Below, one piece after another: positions 12,421-23,985 of a stretch of 64,000 bases of DNA (positions are counted from its first letter, which is position 1; every line of letters begins with the position of its first letter). The DNA is taken from the NCBI GenBank assembly GCA_021234155.1, contig JAJEKV010000903.1, forward strand, positions 1-64,000. The letters are read 5' to 3'. This DNA is from Isoetes taiwanensis (Eukaryota; Streptophyta; Lycopodiopsida; Isoetales; Isoetaceae). The notes beneath the pieces are model-generated. The model was not told where the DNA came from. It searched no databases and saw only the letters and a list, made by a program, of their open reading frames with translations. The position numbers were made by a program, and so were the translations under genes.

Positions 12421-13930
12421 TCAAGCTTCTGCGTAGGGCGGGGTTGATAGCATCGTTGATAGTGCTTGACCTTGAGATTCGCATGAAGTGGGATAGTGCT
12501 TCTCAAGGTCTATCTTCATCACCGAGGTAGCATCTTCAGGCGGTAAGTGCTTCCACTTGACCAAGTATTGCAACATTTGAGTCCTTAAATTGCGTTTGTA
12601 GCTTCGATCAAGAAGAGCTTGGGGCACTATTTCGGTGTTCTTGGTCATTTCTAGGAGGGTAGGGGTATCCAAAACCTCCTGCGGATCGGGGGGTGTGTTG
12701 CTTGAAGACTCCGTGAAAGACCTTGTGGATCTTCAAAGCGGGTGGCAAGTCCAAGCGATATGCTTGTTCTCCCCCGTTGATAATCTGAATGGCCCGACCC
12801 ATCGGGTGCCAACTTCTTCTGATTACCAATTTTAAGCTTGGCTTGTTTTACTTTGATTTTAAGCCAAACCGATTAAGCCCCACGGAAGATTAGGTGGGGT
12901 TGGTGCTTATCAGCTAGACTCTTCGGCGACTCACGTGCGACCAATAGTAACCCGAACTTCTTCCACCAAGGCTGCATTTCTAGAAGGTTGTTGAGACCTC
13001 CACTTTAGAAGCGGGATTATGCCGTAATGCGGGTAAGACATTGATAGCCATAATTTATCATGAAGGGAGACATTCTAGAAGACTCACTTTTAATCTTTGT
13101 TGTGGCAAATTCTACCAAGTAAATATAATCCGCCCATTGTATTTGTTTACTCCATACATAGCTTCTTAGCATGTCTTGATATCGATTGACCGTTACGTTT
13201 GACCATACGTGGGATGGTGAGGCGTACTCATGGCAAGCTTGGTGCGGATGGTGGTGAAGAAATCCTTCGAGAATGCAGCGACAAACTTAGGATCCCCTAT
13301 CGATACAATTACTCTTGGCATCCCGTGCAACACGAAAATTTCCTTTGCAAAGAGCAAGGCGATTGTCGAAGGCGATTGTCGTGGTGCGACATGGCGGAAG
13401 TGAGCCATCTTTGATAATTTGTCGACCACGACCATTAAGGCATCATACCCGCGGATGCGTGGAAGCCCCACAATGAAATCCATGGTTATGACTTCCCACT
13501 TGGCGTTGGGCACATCAAGGTTGCAACTCCCGGGAACTCTTAATTGCTCCGCCTTGGTTTCGACAAACGACCTTTGTTTGATGTACCTAGCAATATCCTT
13601 CTTCATGGAAGGCCAAAAATAGCTGGGCGGATCTTAAAAGTAAGTTTTCATAAAACCGCATGTCACTGCTATAGAGAACTGTTGTGTGTGTCATGGAGAA
13701 TCAACTTTTCGCACCCACGAAGTCATTTGGAACACACAACTTATCTTTGTAATATAATAAGTTGCCCTCCTTCTTATATGAGCGGAATGCTTCCCGTTCT
13801 CTATCGATGCAGGCTTCCTTACCCAAACTTTCCCAAATATTCTGATTAGGGATCGTGGCCAATTTACATTCTATTTGCTTCCCAAACTTCGGTGAGTGTG
13901 GAAATGGCATTACAATGGGTGCGGGTTATA
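12421..13930 (-). pseudogene. Integrase and C-terminal chromodomain of left chromovirus
   Basis: Read from 13930 down: an integrase N-terminal zinc region (the HDTHN block near 13690), then the catalytic core with WEVITMDFIVGLPR, GYDALMVVVDKLSKMAHF, LLFAKEIF and LHGMPRVIVS near 13500-13280. The core's DD-E acidic residues can be placed in MDFIVG and in the block after VIVS. The C-terminal chromodomain is LQYLVKWKHLPPEDAT near 12560. Chromodomains steer new insertions to modified histones in this clade. Frame changes occur near 13620, 13300, 12830 and 12600, so the protein cannot be made as written. The right arm carries the same module at 28500-29995. Confidence 0.85.
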
Positions 13931-15260
13931 AAGGGATGGCGTGACAAAGCATCCATAACCACATTGTGCTTTCACGGCTTGTATACAATCTAAAGTCATA
14001 TTCCTCGAGGAATTCCATCCATCTTCCGGCCGGAGATTTAGATTTGGCTGGGTGGATAGATGGCGGAGACTACGATGATGGTATCCAACTGAAATCTTCT
14101 ACCAAGAAGGTAGTGTCTCCAAAATACGAACACGTACAACTGCTAACAACTCGATCATGGGTAGGATATCGGCTGCTCTGCATCGTTCATCTTCTTTGAA
14201 TCGTAAGCAACAACTCTCCCCTCCTGCATTAAGACACCACCGGTAGCTATCTTACTACGCATCGGTGGCTACCGATTTATCCTTTTAGGATCAGGCAAGG
14301 TAAGGGCGGATGCGAGATGTTAAAAGCATCCTTGAGTTTACGGCCGACTTGGACTTTTGTTTTCCAATGTTCCATCAATCCTTTACTTTCTCATGTCTTG
14401 TGAGATTAGTAAAGAGTCGGCAATTGTTGCAAAATCCTTAACAAATTTCGATAATATCTGCGAGTCCCAAGAAACTCCGGACCTCACGAAACATTAGCTG
14501 GAATGGGCCAATCCTTTCTTTGCTTCTATCTTATTTGGATCTGTAGCAATTCCTTCCTGGCTGAGATAATATGCCCCAAATAGTCTACCCTCGAATTGGC
14601 GAAGTTGCATTTAGAGAACTTGGCAAAAGGCGATGGCGCCTTAGCTTTTGCAAAGCTAATCGAAGATGTTGTTCATGTTCTTTTGCAAAGGTTTTACTAT
14701 AGATGAGAATGTCATCAAAGAAAATGACAACAAAGTCATCAAGTATTGGCGGAAGATGTCATTCATCAACCGCATAAGCATTTGCGGGGCGTTGGTCAAT
14801 CAAAGGCATGGCCCGATTGAATTCATAATGCCCATATCTGGTGCTGGCGGACTTATGGATGTCTTGTTCCTTAATCCTTATCGATGGTACCGGGCGCCAA
14901 ATCAATCTTTGAAATATTTTTGCTCCTTTATGGCGGTCCATAAGATCATACGCCCCTAGGCAAAGCATAGCGATTCTTGATGGTATGCTTATTGAGTTGC
15001 CTATAATCAATACACATCCTTAAGGAGCCATCTTTCTTCTTGACAAAAAAAGAATAGGCGCCAAATGGTGAAACACTAGGCGAATAAACCCCAAATTGAT
15101 AACTCTTGTAGGCTGTTTCTTAAGCTCGCTAACTCAGGAGGACTCATTGATGCAGGGCTTTGCTGGTAGGCTTAGTACCGGTTCAAAGTTATCTCACATT
15201 CCACCCCTCTAAAAGGAGGAAGCTTGTGGATCTCATCACGGAAAAAGATAAGCTAAATTC
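13931..15260 (-). pseudogene. Reverse transcriptase and RNase H of left chromovirus
   Basis: The reverse transcriptase core includes [15 protein letters not shown] (near 15030-14985) and the catalytic [10 protein letters not shown] (near 14725-14695), where the usual YxDD is FFDD, common in gypsy elements. RNase H-like blocks (YDRELLAV near 14170, the HLSTQP and WNSSRNM blocks near 14080-14000) follow in the same order as in the right arm. There are many one- and two-base shifts. The enzyme copies element RNA into DNA and degrades the RNA strand. Confidence 0.85.
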
Positions 15261-15860
15261 TCGAAGAAGGGTAGCAATGTCCCGATGGTAAAAGCGTCGA
15301 TTACTTCGCTTTGTTTGGAGTCCGAGCTCAATGGAAGCAAGTCTAATGAGGCAAAAAAGTTCATTCTTTGCGTATAGCTTTTCTAAATTTGCTTTATTGA
15401 CATTATTTTGCATAGCGGTGTAATGAATCACCTTTTATTGTCACGTGCTCCATTAAGCGGCGTTGAAGGTGACCTCCGTTTCTCACGGTCTATGTGGGCC
15501 CTAGCGGGCAGCTAAAACTCCATTCCACAATAAGATCATATTTGCCAATGTCCATTAACTTTCGGCACCTAAAGGCGGTGCACTGGCGGTACATTTTAAG
15601 GTTAATCTGGCTGACCATGGTGTGCACGATCTTTGCAAGCTAGCTAATGTGGTGGCTTAGGTCGGGATCTCAATGTTTCCAGCTGCGATTGCACGGGCCA
15701 TTCTAGGAGAAGCAAAATTATGCGTACTACCGTGTCCATCAAAATTATGAAGGGCTTCTGTCTACTTGGCCTATTGTAGAAATAATAGAAGAGAGGCTGA
15801 CTTTCAGCGTTACTGTTTCTATAGCGGCAAGAATATGAGGCGCACCATGAATGTACTCGG
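15261..15860 (-). pseudogene. Protease region of left chromovirus
   Basis: KPFIILMDT near 15760-15735 is the start of the retropepsin active-site block. The right arm has ILMDTG...HNFASPRMA in the same position, so the DTG aspartate is conserved. In the left arm the glycine is lost by a frame change just after DT. The rest of the domain is broken. It would cleave the polyprotein. Confidence 0.75.
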
Positions 15861-16900
15861 GGAGCCTCGTCCTCATGCAAGATTGGACTCCAAATCTTCC
15901 CAATCGGTCGGCCATGGCGGTTAAGGCGTCTGCGTGGCGTCACGGACAATTACGCATGAAGTGTCGGGCCTCATCTGCCGGTAGCATGCCTTATCCGTGC
16001 GCTGTTCTCACGGCCTCTTTAGGAATGGGTGTAGAGGCCCCTAATTTCCCCTTACCGGCATTGTTACGCTTATCCGTGCTAAAAGCAACTTTCTTCTCTG
16101 GCGTCCATAGGAATTGTCTTTGAGAGGGCCGGACTTAGCGAGCGGGGTTTTGTAAAGGTGTGGGCGGCCGTGGCTGCGAGTAAAGGCAGTCGCGGATCTT
16201 GCTCCTTGGCGTGTCTTCCTCAAGGCTTAATGCCTTAGCTTTGCCTACTGCTACTGACTTTGGGTCGATGGCCTTGACCGATTCGTTTAATGGATGGGGC
16301 CAATCCTTCAATGTAGCCCTCTCTTGCTCTTTTTTCATTCATTCAGCGCATTACAACCTCAAAGCGCGTGGTCCGTCGATTGTAGGCCTGCGCGGACATG
16401 CCCTTTGTTCCAACACGTAGAAGGTCACGAATCACATTTGGCATTTGTGGCATACGGGTACGTAATGCGATTTAAAAAGCCTTAGCAAACTTCACGAACT
16501 TGCATACGCTCCTATCGGTGTTTGGCTCTGGCGTAACCCTTCCACCAAATCACGGGCAGCCCGGTAAAGGTTAGTGGTGGCGACCTTCCTGTATCCTTCT
16601 CGCGTCATTCCATAGGACTTCAGAACTCCTTCATTTTCGATCCAGCAAGATTCCGCATTCAAGCCTCCTCTGGATTTCCCATCAAAGCTGAGCCAACTTA
16701 GATTCTTCCATATACTAGTGATAAGTTTGTATCAAAAGCAGTTTTCGGTATTCCTTATCCTTACGCCTTGAATGGTCTTTGTCGATAGCGAGGAACCGAA
16801 GAACCGAAGTGGTTGAAATGTGAGCGGCGGCTATCCTTAGAGGAACCGATGGCGGCTTAGCATGAGTCCTCCTGCATGCAGTGCGAGGGCTGCGCTCTGG
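15861..16900 (-). pseudogene. gag of left chromovirus
   Basis: Retrotransposon gag domain of the PF03732 type. Blocks on the minus strand are FDGKSRGGLNAES (about 16690), SYGMT (about 16615), LRQSQTPIGAYAS (about 16540) and KDWPHPLNESVKAIDPKS (about 16310-16255). A zinc knuckle follows near 15990-15945, with HFMRNCPDA readable in one frame and the first cysteines in another. The right-arm copy (25640-26480) has the same blocks, with indels at different places. Confidence 0.8.
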
Positions 16901-17860
16901 GAGGAGATGGCTGTTGTGCGGGTGGACTCAATAATTGCGGAGGTAATTCGGTCCGTCCTCGAGTATGTGGCGGTGGATTGGTATGCAATACATAAGCACG
17001 TAACTTCGACGAGTTGCCTTTTTCATTAACATCAATTCTGTTCGGGGGTGAGCCCCTCTTGGCGTTGGAGGGTGTTTGCCAAAGCGGCGTTCATTACCGC
17101 AGATCTATAGGAGTCATTCATGAATATATAAGCAGATTTACATTCATGTGCAATCCCTTTTTAAGTTAATTGAACAAAAAGTACATACAAATAGAAGACA
17201 ATACTTGTATTTCATTCAAGTTGATTATAACAACGGGTTGATTGATACATGGATTGAGACAAAAGTAGGTATGATACAATGGGAACTTTTAAAGTTCTCA
17301 CGGCACCTGGCGTAACCACGACAGCGAAAACCTAGCGGAAGAGACCAAGCCTGGGGGTTGGCGAAGAGTCTGAGGATCGGCGTGGCGAGTACTCTCCGTC
17401 TGGCTTCGGACGAGTTTATAAGCGTGCCCAGGCTTGGACAATGATTGCTTGGTACTCCCATGTTGGGCTGACGATGTCGGAAGGTTAAAGAGCCTTCGCG
17501 CTCGCATAAAGAGTTGCCAAAGATGGTCGTTGGCGTCCTCCAAAGGCCGTGCACGGTCATATTCCAATAGTCCAGTGCGACCGCGGGGTCATCTTGAGAT
17601 CCTCGGCTTCGATCCCTAAGGATGTTAACTATCTCCGACCCTTTGTCGAGGGGTCATAGAGTTCCCCGGTGGCGGTGGTTGGGTTTCATAGCCTTCCTCC
17701 CACTCACGGATATTCACCATATCTCGGCCATAGTCACAGTGCAGCGGCGGGATCGTCCCTCTAACCATGTCGGTGATTCTTTCCTCATACTCCCAAATGG
17801 TTTCCTGCGCAACATAGTTGGAATGAATAGAGAACATTTTGTAATTCCACTATACCCTAA
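16901..17860 (-). pseudogene. Extra ORF region upstream of gag, left arm, inner part
   Basis: Starting at MFSIHSNYVAQETIWEYEER (17837, minus strand), the frame runs 70 codons and then continues with shifts (EYDRARPLEDANDHLWQLF near 17567-17510) to about 17220. The same sequence in inverted orientation starts at 24551 in the right arm. It lies on the sense strand of gag, between the central array and gag. I do not recognise a family. It may be an additional ORF or an N-terminal gag extension. Confidence 0.5.
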
Positions 17861-18060
17861 ATTTTAATGCTTTGGAAGAGGATGTCATAGAAAAAAAAAC
17901 AATTTAGTTATACTCATCAAAAACTTTATATTTAATAAGTAGATAAGGTACACATTTTTTCAATATGGTTTAAACAATTGCCAATCCAAAATCTCATAAC
18001 TACATGTGTGTATATATATATATATAACAAAATTTATATAACACCGAAGTAGTTCGAGAA
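17861..18060. promoter_or_regulatory. AT-rich segment, nearly identical in both arms (left copy)
   Basis: About 200 bp of AT-rich DNA with a (TA)n run at 18010-18026. It matches the right arm at about 24340-24540 in inverted orientation with only a few homopolymer and short indels, unlike the GC-rich flanks. The position upstream of the frame beginning at 17837 would suit a promoter or an intron, but no element decides this. Confidence 0.35.
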
Positions 18061-18800
18061 CTAGGCCTGCCTCTTTATCCTTAGCCCTAGGAGGTGGTGG
18101 AAGTGGAGTCGGTGTCATGGCGAGCTACCCGGGGTCGGTGGCAGCATAGCAGATGCAACCTCGGTGGATAGGCAGCGGCCAATGGGGCTGCCGTGAGGAG
18201 CTTCATGCCCATCAAAGCGCCAATATCTGGCCCAAGGCGTAAGGGCAAAGATCCGTCGTGCAGTACAGTGCACACGCGTAAGCGTCACGATAGGGAAGCT
18301 CTTGTGGCGGCAAGTGTAGAAAAGTGCGGAGGGCCACCATGAAAGCTTGACCTCAGGCCCTAAATCCCGGCTATAAATTGAAGGCTATGAAGATTTGAGG
18401 TGAGTTACCCAGTATTGCGGGTTAGACACTTCCTTATCAAGTCCATGGGGTGAGCTGGTTGCTCTCCCTTCTTATTGAGGGTTATGATATAAATCTTCAC
18501 CCTCATCATCGAGTCGGAGGAACCTCAACCATATTAATGTTTGGGGCGGTGAGGGTCCCATGGCCCGCGTGAACCATGCAGTGCGAGGTTCAAGAAAGGT
18601 TTTGAGGGCGTAATAGGGAGGCGGGAAAAGGCTTGAGGGTCTCTGCGGGAGGAGCGGGACCGACAAGGTCACCTCGGGGATCCAGCAAGGTGGATGAAAT
18701 CATCCATACAATACTTTCGTGAAGCTCACCAAAATTGCATGGTCTTTCCAACTGGCGTCTAAATCCGACCACCACATGATACGAGATAATATCAGCCCAA
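18061..18800 (-). repeat. Innermost part of left arm, inverted copy of central array unit
   Basis: Reverse complement of 23487-24320. Shared marks are TTATTTATCAC, the GATATTAT...CGTATCATGTGGTGG block, GGATGATTTCATC, AATATGGTTGAGGTTCC, GATGAGGGTGAAGATTTATA and the CCACCACCTCCTAGGGCTA block. It ends at about 18800, where the direction changes to plus-strand array copies. This is the inversion point of the palindrome. Confidence 0.7.
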
Positions 18801-18814
18801 TAAGGTATTCAGCT

Positions 18815-21800
18815 GGTGATAAATAAACTGGGGCCGTCGAGGGCTTTTGGGAAGACCAACTTCCGGCGGGGAAGCGTGAAGTGGATAACTCCGCTACAGG
18901 TTCTTTCAGGGCTAAGCAGCCCATTCCCTGCTCGTCGGGGCCTCGTAGCCTCCGGGGGAAACCTCATCGGTTCCGGCTCTTCTGCAGAGTGGCATTCTGG
19001 GGAGATCCGCCAAATTTGGTCCACGGATGGCCGATCGAGAAAACTGCCTTTCGGATAAAGGTGCGGGGAGATCGCCACGGCAATTTAAGACCGATCTCCG
19101 TTTCGGACCTTTGCAATTTTGGCTCTCAAGAGGCTGCTTTGAAGCCTACTTGGTAGCACTTTAGTGGCGACCAACCTTTGCATATCCATAATGAGGGTCA
19201 CCATAATGCCAAGGATTTAGCCCTCGCCCGAGTAGGATACGGGGAGCAATATAACCTACTTGCGGGGATCGCATTTTGTACATATTTTTCTTGTGATAAT
19301 TAATAAAGCTTTTATTTTGAATTAAAAGTTTAATGTTTTTTCCTCCATGTTAAATTTAAAATAAAATGGCGTTAGCTTTATTAGAGGGTTTAAAAGGGGG
19401 CTGGGGGTTATTTTAAGCGCTTCTTTTCCTCTTTCCTCCCTTCTAAGCGCCATGGTGCATTTTATGCCCGTCTTTGCTACGGTACCTTGATGGAGAAATG
19501 GGATAAACAGGGTTCCCCGACTGCTGCGACCTTTGCTATGCCAGCGCATAGATCTCCTTGCACCAACATCACGGATCCCGGCATCAGGACTATGCAGTTC
19601 CTTGACTTTACATGGAGGAAATGCTTCCTCATAGCCCATTCCTCTGGGGATCCTCCTCACTTGTATTTGGGGCGGGGAGATAGTTCGGCCGGATGCTAGG
19701 CGGGACACACATGCCTATGGCGTCTTGAAGGGGAAACTTCCAGATGGGGTAAGCACCTGGGGTGGTCCAACATCGAGGGCAGCGATATCACGGAAGCTAC
19801 TTTTGCTCTAGCCATCCTCATGGACCAATATCGTTGAGGATGAAACCGCGAAACCGGAAAGCCGGCTGCCGAGATCCTCCGAGGAGGGATGGCGAGCATA
19901 TAGGAATGGGCGACTTTGCCCGTTGGAAAAACTAGCGAGGAGCTACCACGGCGCGTGACCAATCTATAGGCTTATCGGGGTTAGGCGGCCTTCCAGTTAT
20001 TTATCACCGAGGCGAGGAATACCTTCTCTTGGATGATATTATACGGGCGTATCATGTGGTGGCGGTTAGGCATGGCGCCAAAGACCATGTACTTTATGAG
20101 CTTGCGGAGTATTGTATGGATGATTTCATCGATTTCACTTCTACAGAGCTTCCTATAGGCTTGTCGGGGTTAGAGCGGCCTTCCGGTTATTTATCACCGA
20201 GGCAGGAATACCTTCTCTTGGATGATATTATACGGGCGTATCATGTGGTGGCGGGATTTAGGCGCCAAAGCTTAAAGACCATGTATGCTTTTAGCTTGCG
20301 GGGTATTGTATGGATGATTTCATCGATTTCACTTCTCTGGGAGCTTCCTCAGGAGGAGTGCACCTAACTGCGGTTTCGTCAGAACCCTAGAGCGGCGGAG
20401 ACTCATCGTCTTAGCGACCGTGATCGGGAACATAAAGTACATGGTCTTGCACCGGATGCCTTCCGGATATGGGACCTCGATCCCAAACATTAATATGGTT
20501 GAGTTCCCTCAGGCTTCAGATGATGAGGGTGAAGATTTATATCATAACCCTGGCATAAGAAGGAGGAACAGCGGGGCTCAGGAGGAAAAGTCCCCATGGA
20601 CTTGGATAAAGAAGTGGCAGCGCATATCGAAACTCCATAGGGAAGGTCTTTCGGGTAACCACCTCACCGTTTCTTTTGTCGACCCCTTCAAATCTGGGCG
20701 GGGTTCTCTTCGCCGGGATTTAAATGGGAGATGGCTGGAGCAAAGTGGATAACTCCGGCCGGTTCTTTGGGGCTAAGTGCGGTGCTGCACCCCGTCGGGG
20801 CCCCTTCCGAGGCGTCGCAGGAAACCTCATGGTTCCGACCCGTCACCGTGGCACTATTGGAGATCAAATAAATTTCAGAGGATCCCCGGAATACGGTCGA
20901 GAAAAGCATACCTTTCCCGGAGGGTGCGCGGAGATCGCCGCGGCAATTTAAAGACCGATCTCCGTTTCCGGACCTTTTGCAATTTTAAGCTCAAAGGCTG
21001 CTGAAGCCTACTTGGTAGCACGGTGACGCCAACCTTTCGCTATCGGTAAAAGGGTCACCATAATGCCTAAGGATTTAGCCCTCGAAGGTAGGATAGGGGG
21101 AGCATATAGCCTGCGTTTGCGGGGACCCCGCATTTATTACATATTTTTCTTGTGATAATTAATAAAAAGCTTTTATTTTGAATTAAAAAGTTTAATGTTT
21201 TTTTCCTCCATGTTAAATTTAAAATAAAATCTTTGGCCGTTAGCTTTATTAAGAGGGTTTAAACAAATGTGGGGTTATTTTAAGCGGCTTCTTTTTTCCT
21301 CTTTCCTCCCTTCGGCGCCATGGCTAAATCTTGGCGGCCGTCTTTGCCTGGTACCTTGATGGAGAAATGGGATCCACGAGGTTCCCGCCGACCTGCTGCG
21401 ACCTTTGCTATGCCAGCGCGCATAGATCTCCTTTGCCAACATCAAGGTGACATCAGGACTATCTGCGGATTCCTTGACTTTACATGAAATGCTTCCTCGT
21501 GTATTCCTCTGGGGATCCTCCTCACTTGTATTTGGGCGGGAGATAGTTCGGCGGATGCTAGGCGGGGACACACATGCCTATGGCGTCTTGAAGGAAACTC
21601 CGATGGGGTAAGCACCGGTGGTCCAACATCGAGCGGCGGCGAGTTATCACGGAAGCTACTTTTGCTCTAGCCATCCTCATGGACCAATCGTTGAGGATGA
21701 AACCTTCCGGCGGAGAAAGAGCCGGTGCGGAATCCGGGTGAGGGGGATAGCGAGCATATAGGAATGGGCGACTTTGCGGGTTGGAAAAACTAGGAGCTTC

Positions 21801-23985
21801 CTATCCGTAGCCGTGACCAATCTATAGGCTTTGTCGGGGTTGGCTGACCTTCCGGTTATTTATCACGAGGGCAGGAATACCTTCTCTTGGATGATATTAT
21901 CACGGGCGTATCATGTAATTGGTGGCATTTAGGCATAGCCGCAAAGACCATGTACTTTATGAGCTTGCGGGTATTTATGGATGATTTCATCGATTTCCTT
22001 CTAGAAGCTTCCTCGAGGTGCACCGAGTTCTGCAGGCTAGTCGGGGAAACCGGCGGACGTGAGAACTCTATGCGTCTTAGGCCGAGCTGATCGAGGAACG
22101 ATGGCTTATCCAACACACACCCGAATGCCTTAAAGTACTATGGGACCTCCGTCTAAACATTAATATGGTTGAGGTTCCCTCAGGCTTCCGGATGATGAGG
22201 GTCAAAGATTTATATATTAACCTGGTGATAAATAAGCGGAAGAACTCAAGGAGGAACAAGTCCCCATGGACTTGGATGAAGTAAAATGCGAAACTTCCAT
22301 ACAATAGGAAGGTCTTTGGGTAACCACCTCACGGATTTCTTTTTGTCGGCCTTCAAATCCCAGGCGGAGTTCTCTTCATAGGGATTTAGAACGGAGAGGC
22401 TGAAGAAAGTGGATAACTTCCGGCCGATTCTTTGGGGGCTAAGGCGGTGCCAACATCGTCGGAGCCTATAGATTGGCCTCTCGGTTCGACCGGTGCACGT
22501 GGCATTCGCGGGAGATCGCAAATTTCTTTCCCGCGGGCGTCGAGAAAGCCCATTCCTTTCGATAGGCTGCGTCACGGAGAGATCGCCACGGCAATTTAAG
22601 GCCGTCTCCGTTTCCGACAACCTTTGCAATTTTAGCGTATTGCTCCAAAGGCTGCTGAAGCCTGCGGTAGCGTGGCGCCAACCTTTGCGCTATCCATAAA
22701 GAGGGTCACCATAATGCCTAAGGATTTAGCCCTCGCCCCGTAGGATGCATGGGGAGCAACCTTAGCCTACTTGCGGGGATCCGCATTTGTACATATTTTT
22801 CTTGTGATAATTAATAAAGAACTTTTTATTTTGAATTAAAAGTTTAATGTTTTTTCCTCCATGTTAAATTTAAAATAAAATCTTGGCGTTAACTTTATTA
22901 AGAGGGTTTAAAGGGGCTTGTAGGGTTATTTAGCAAAGCTTCTTTTCCTCTGGATCCTCCCTTCTAGGCGCCATGGCTGCCGCTGGCGGCTTTTGGTACC
23001 TTGATGGAGAGAAATGGGATCCACGGGTTCCCGCCGACCTGCTGCTGACCTTTGCTATGCCAGCATAGATCTCCTTGCCAACATCCTCTGGCATCGGGAC
23101 TATATAAGATTCCTTGACTTTTACATGGAGGAAATGCTTCCTCTGTGTATTCCTCTAGGGGATCCTCCTCACTTGTATTTGGGCGGGGAATGGTTAGGAT
23201 GCTAGGGGGACACACATGCCTATAGCGTCTTGAAGGGGAAACTTCAGATGGGGTAAGCACCTAGGGGGTGGTCCAACATCGAGGGCGCGGTATGAAGCTA
23301 CTTTTGCTCTAGCCATCCTCATGGACCAATCACGTTGAGGATGAAACCTTACTTGGAAAAGGCGGTGCAAGAATCAGGAGAAGCGAGCATATAGGAATGG
23401 CTTTGCGGATTGGAAAAAAGCTAAGGGAGCTACCACGAATTGACCAATCTATGGAGGCTTGTCGTGGGGTTAGGCGGCCTTCCGGTTATTTATCACGGGG
23501 CGAGAATACCTTCTCTTGGATGATATTATGCGGGCGTATCATGTGGTGGCGGATTTAGGCATGGCGCCAAAGACCATGTACTTTATGAGCTTTGCGGAGT
23601 ATTGTATGGATGATTTCATCGATTTCACTTCCCAGAGCTTCCTGGGGTGCACTTAGTTTCTTGCGGTTCCGTCGGGGAGACCCTAGGCCGGCGGAGACTC
23701 TAATACGTCTTAGGTGACTTAGTGATCACGAGGAACCGGGTTTGGGCTTTGCACGGATACCTTCCGGCTATGGGACCTCGTCCCAAACATGGTATGGTTG
23801 AGGTTCCTCCGGCTTTTCGGATGATGAGGGTGAAGATTTATATCATAACCCTGCGCATAAGAAGGAGGAGCAGCGGGGCTCAGGAGGAAGAAGTCCCCAT
23901 GGACTTGGATAAGGAAGTGGGCATCACGAAACTCCACAAAGGGAAGGTCTTTGGGTAACCACCTCACCGTTTCTTTTTGTCGGCC
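18815..23985 (+). repeat. Central array, three direct copies of a 1.64-1.86 kb unit
   Basis: Copy A is about 18815-20680, B about 20680-22345 and C about 22345-23985. Markers recur in order: TTGTGATAATTAATAAAG (19288, 21147, 22798), GCTCTAGCCATCCTCATGGA (19806, 21666, 23307), TTATTTATCAC (19997, 21857, 23487) and CCCCATGGACTTGGAT (20592, 22261, 23900). A to B spacing is about 1,860 and B to C about 1,640. Each unit has plus-strand coding-like blocks (GDPPHLYLG, DDIIRAYHVVA, DDEGEDLYHNP) interrupted by shifts and stops. I do not recognise the protein. The array lies 5' of the right-hand gag in sense orientation. Confidence 0.8.
19997..20376 (+). repeat. 190-bp direct duplication inside array copy A
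   Basis: 19997-20186 and 20187-20376 both run from TTATTTATCACCGAGG through GGATGATATTATACGGGCGT to GATTTCATCGATTTCACTTC. Copies B and C carry this block once. The duplication accounts for copy A being about 200 bp longer. Confidence 0.85.

Noticed and set aside
18800-23487. Palindrome as a simple fold-back read or assembly artefact
   Set aside because: A fold-back would give identical sequence on both outer flanks. The flanks here are different and are the two consecutive parts of one MULE gene with a shared AAAAC. An error in the centre is still possible.
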